From the NCBI GenBank assembly GCA_903856875.1, contig CAIODE010000374.1, positions 1 through 6,856 of the forward strand: a stretch of 6,856 nt of DNA. The letters run 5' to 3'. The stretch comes from an uncultured Burkholderiales bacterium. Lineage in GTDB: Bacteria > Pseudomonadota > Gammaproteobacteria > Burkholderiales > Burkholderiaceae_C. The notes below the pieces were generated by a model. It worked only from the letters and a program-made list of their open reading frames with translations, was not told the DNA's origin and did not search any database. The position numbers and the translations under genes were made by a program. How positions within the stretch are numbered: position 1 is the first letter of the stretch; every line of letters starts with the position of its first letter. This document shows positions 5,950-6,856 of this stretch, in pieces.

Positions 5950-6777
5950 ATGTCCATGCTGAGTTTTGAACGCAAATACCGTGTACGCGGCGGTACTATT
6001 TTTGGGGGCGACCTGTTTGATTTCTGGGTCGGTCCTTTCTATGTCGGATTTTTTGGAATCACGACGCTATTTTTTGTCCTCACGGGCACTACCATGATTT
6101 TGTGGGGTGCTGCGATGGGCCCTACTTGGAACGTTTGGCAAATTAGCATTGCCCCACCCGACATTTCTTATGGCTTGCGTTTTGCGCCCATGATGGAAGG
6201 CGGCTTGTGGCAACTGATCACGGTCTGCGCCATCGGCTCGTTTGTGTCGTGGGCTTTGCGTGAGGTTGAAATTTGCCGCAAGTTGGGCATGGGCTTGCAT
6301 GTGCCAGTGGCTTTCAGCATGGCTATTTTGGCTTATGTCAGTTTGCAAGTGATCCGCCCCATACTCATGGGTGCTTGGGGACATGCATTTCCTTATGGCA
6401 TCTACAGTCACCTTGACTGGGTGAGCAACACCGCTTATCAGTACTTGCATTTCCACTACAACCCGTGGCACATGATTGCGGCGAGCTTGTTCTTTGCAAC
6501 CACGCTTGCACTGTCGATGCACGGCGGCTTGGTGCTGTCAGCTACCAACCCTGGTAAGGGTGAAGTGGTCAAGACACCAGAACACGAAGACACTTTCTTT
6601 CGCGACCTGATTGGTTACTCAGTGGGTACCTTGGGCATTCACCGCTTAGGCCTTTTCTTAGCGTTGGCAGCGGTCTGGTTCGGTATTGTTTGTATTGTGG
6701 TGAGTGGCCCGTTTTGGACTGGCGCTTGGCCTGAATGGTGGAGCTGGTGGCTCAACATGCCCATCTGGCGTACCTGA
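5950..6777 (+). CDS. pufL: PufL, photosynthetic reaction-centre L subunit
   Basis: This 275-residue, five-helix membrane protein forms with PufM the core that binds the special pair, accessory BChl, bacteriopheophytin and quinones. Helices lie at about 33-56, 85-112, 116-140, 171-199 and 226-250. Counting the initiator Met, the key residues fall one position above Rhodobacter mature numbering without gaps. They are H154 (accessory BChl), H174 (special pair), H191 and H231 (non-haem Fe), E105 (pheophytin hydrogen bond), H169, and E213, D214 and S224 (proton path to QB). The C-terminus ends at PIWRT, shorter than the Rhodobacter L chain. GGAGG at 5937-5941 lies 8 nt before the ATG, and the [15 protein letters not shown] start is canonical. 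The gene follows the hairpin-rich spacer and precedes pufM by 19 nt. Confidence 0.98.
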   Translation: MSMLSFERKYRVRGGTIFGGDLFDFWVGPFYVGFFGITTLFFVLTGTTMILWGAAMGPTWNVWQISIAPPDISYGLRFAPMMEGGLWQLITVCAIGSFVSWALREVEICRKLGMGLHVPVAFSMAILAYVSLQVIRPILMGAWGHAFPYGIYSHLDWVSNTAYQYLHFHYNPWHMIAASLFFATTLALSMHGGLVLSATNPGKGEVVKTPEHEDTFFRDLIGYSVGTLGIHRLGLFLALAAVWFGIVCIVVSGPFWTGAWPEWWSWWLNMPIWRT

Positions 6778-6796
6778 TTAAAGAGAGGAAATTGAA

Positions 6797-6856
6797 ATGG
6801 CCGAATACCAAAATCTTTTCACCTCGGTGCAGCCCGTTGGGCCTTTGCACCACGGC
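6797..6856 (+). CDS. pufM: PufM, reaction-centre M subunit (5' end only)
   Basis: Only the first 20 codons are inside the window: MAEYQNLFTSVQPVGPLHHG. This is the conserved PufM N-terminus (MAEYQN-F--VQV-GP). GAGAGG at 6783-6788 lies 8 nt upstream of the ATG. The gene continues past the right edge, so nothing can be said about its length or the genes behind it. A cytochrome gene (pufC) would be the usual next gene in betaproteobacterial puf operons, but it is not visible here. Confidence 0.94.
   Translation, partial: MAEYQNLFTSVQPVGPLHHG

Noticed and set aside
6760..6777. Short C-terminus of PufL (ends PIWRT) as a truncation
   Set aside because: All cofactor and proton-path residues and all five helices are intact. 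The C-terminal tail of L varies between lineages, so this looks like normal variation.

Overview
The window is a segment of a photosynthesis gene cluster from a purple, BChl a-producing proteobacterium. All genes lie on the + strand in the order bchC-bchX-bchY-bchZ-[structured spacer]-pufB-[unknown small membrane ORF]-pufA-pufL-pufM (pufM is cut by the right edge). Protein flavour, moderate GC, and direct bchZ-to-pufB linkage without a recognisable pufQ suggest a betaproteobacterium of the Burkholderiales/Comamonadaceae (Limnohabitans/Rhodoferax-like). That placement is my inference; no rRNA or other taxonomic marker is present.

Layout. Positions 1-81 are a compact regulatory region. It holds two TGT-N12-ACA boxes (35-52 and 61-78, 8 bp apart) of the PpsR/CrtJ redox/light repressor type, and a perfect TTGACA -35 hexamer (47-52) inside the first box. 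From 82 to 5066 four late BChl a genes are packed with overlapping or nearly touching ends: bchC (3-hydroxyethyl dehydrogenase) and bchXYZ (chlorophyllide a oxidoreductase). Positions 5067-5213 between bchZ and pufB hold three successive RNA stem-loops and two short competing reading frames that run into the pufB start. From 5214 the puf genes begin: pufB (LH1 beta), a 74-residue single-span membrane ORF I cannot assign, pufA (LH1 alpha), a hairpin-rich spacer ending in a T-rich tract, pufL (reaction-centre L subunit) and the first 20 codons of pufM.

How the genes work together. BchXYZ reduces ring B of chlorophyllide a, and BchC oxidises the 3-hydroxyethyl side chain formed afterwards by BchF (not in the window), giving bacteriochlorophyllide a. 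The puf products bind the finished pigment: PufB and PufA form the LH1 ring around the L/M reaction centre. Placing late pigment synthesis directly upstream of the pigment-binding proteins permits read-through co-expression. The hairpins on both sides of pufB-orf-pufA probably allow the antenna part to be processed and accumulated separately from pufLM.

The most notable item is the ORF at 5382-5606 between pufB and pufA. It has its own ribosome-binding site, one strong transmembrane segment and no His in that segment. In the puf operons I know, pufB and pufA are adjacent, so this is a good candidate for an undescribed RC-LH1 accessory subunit or assembly factor.
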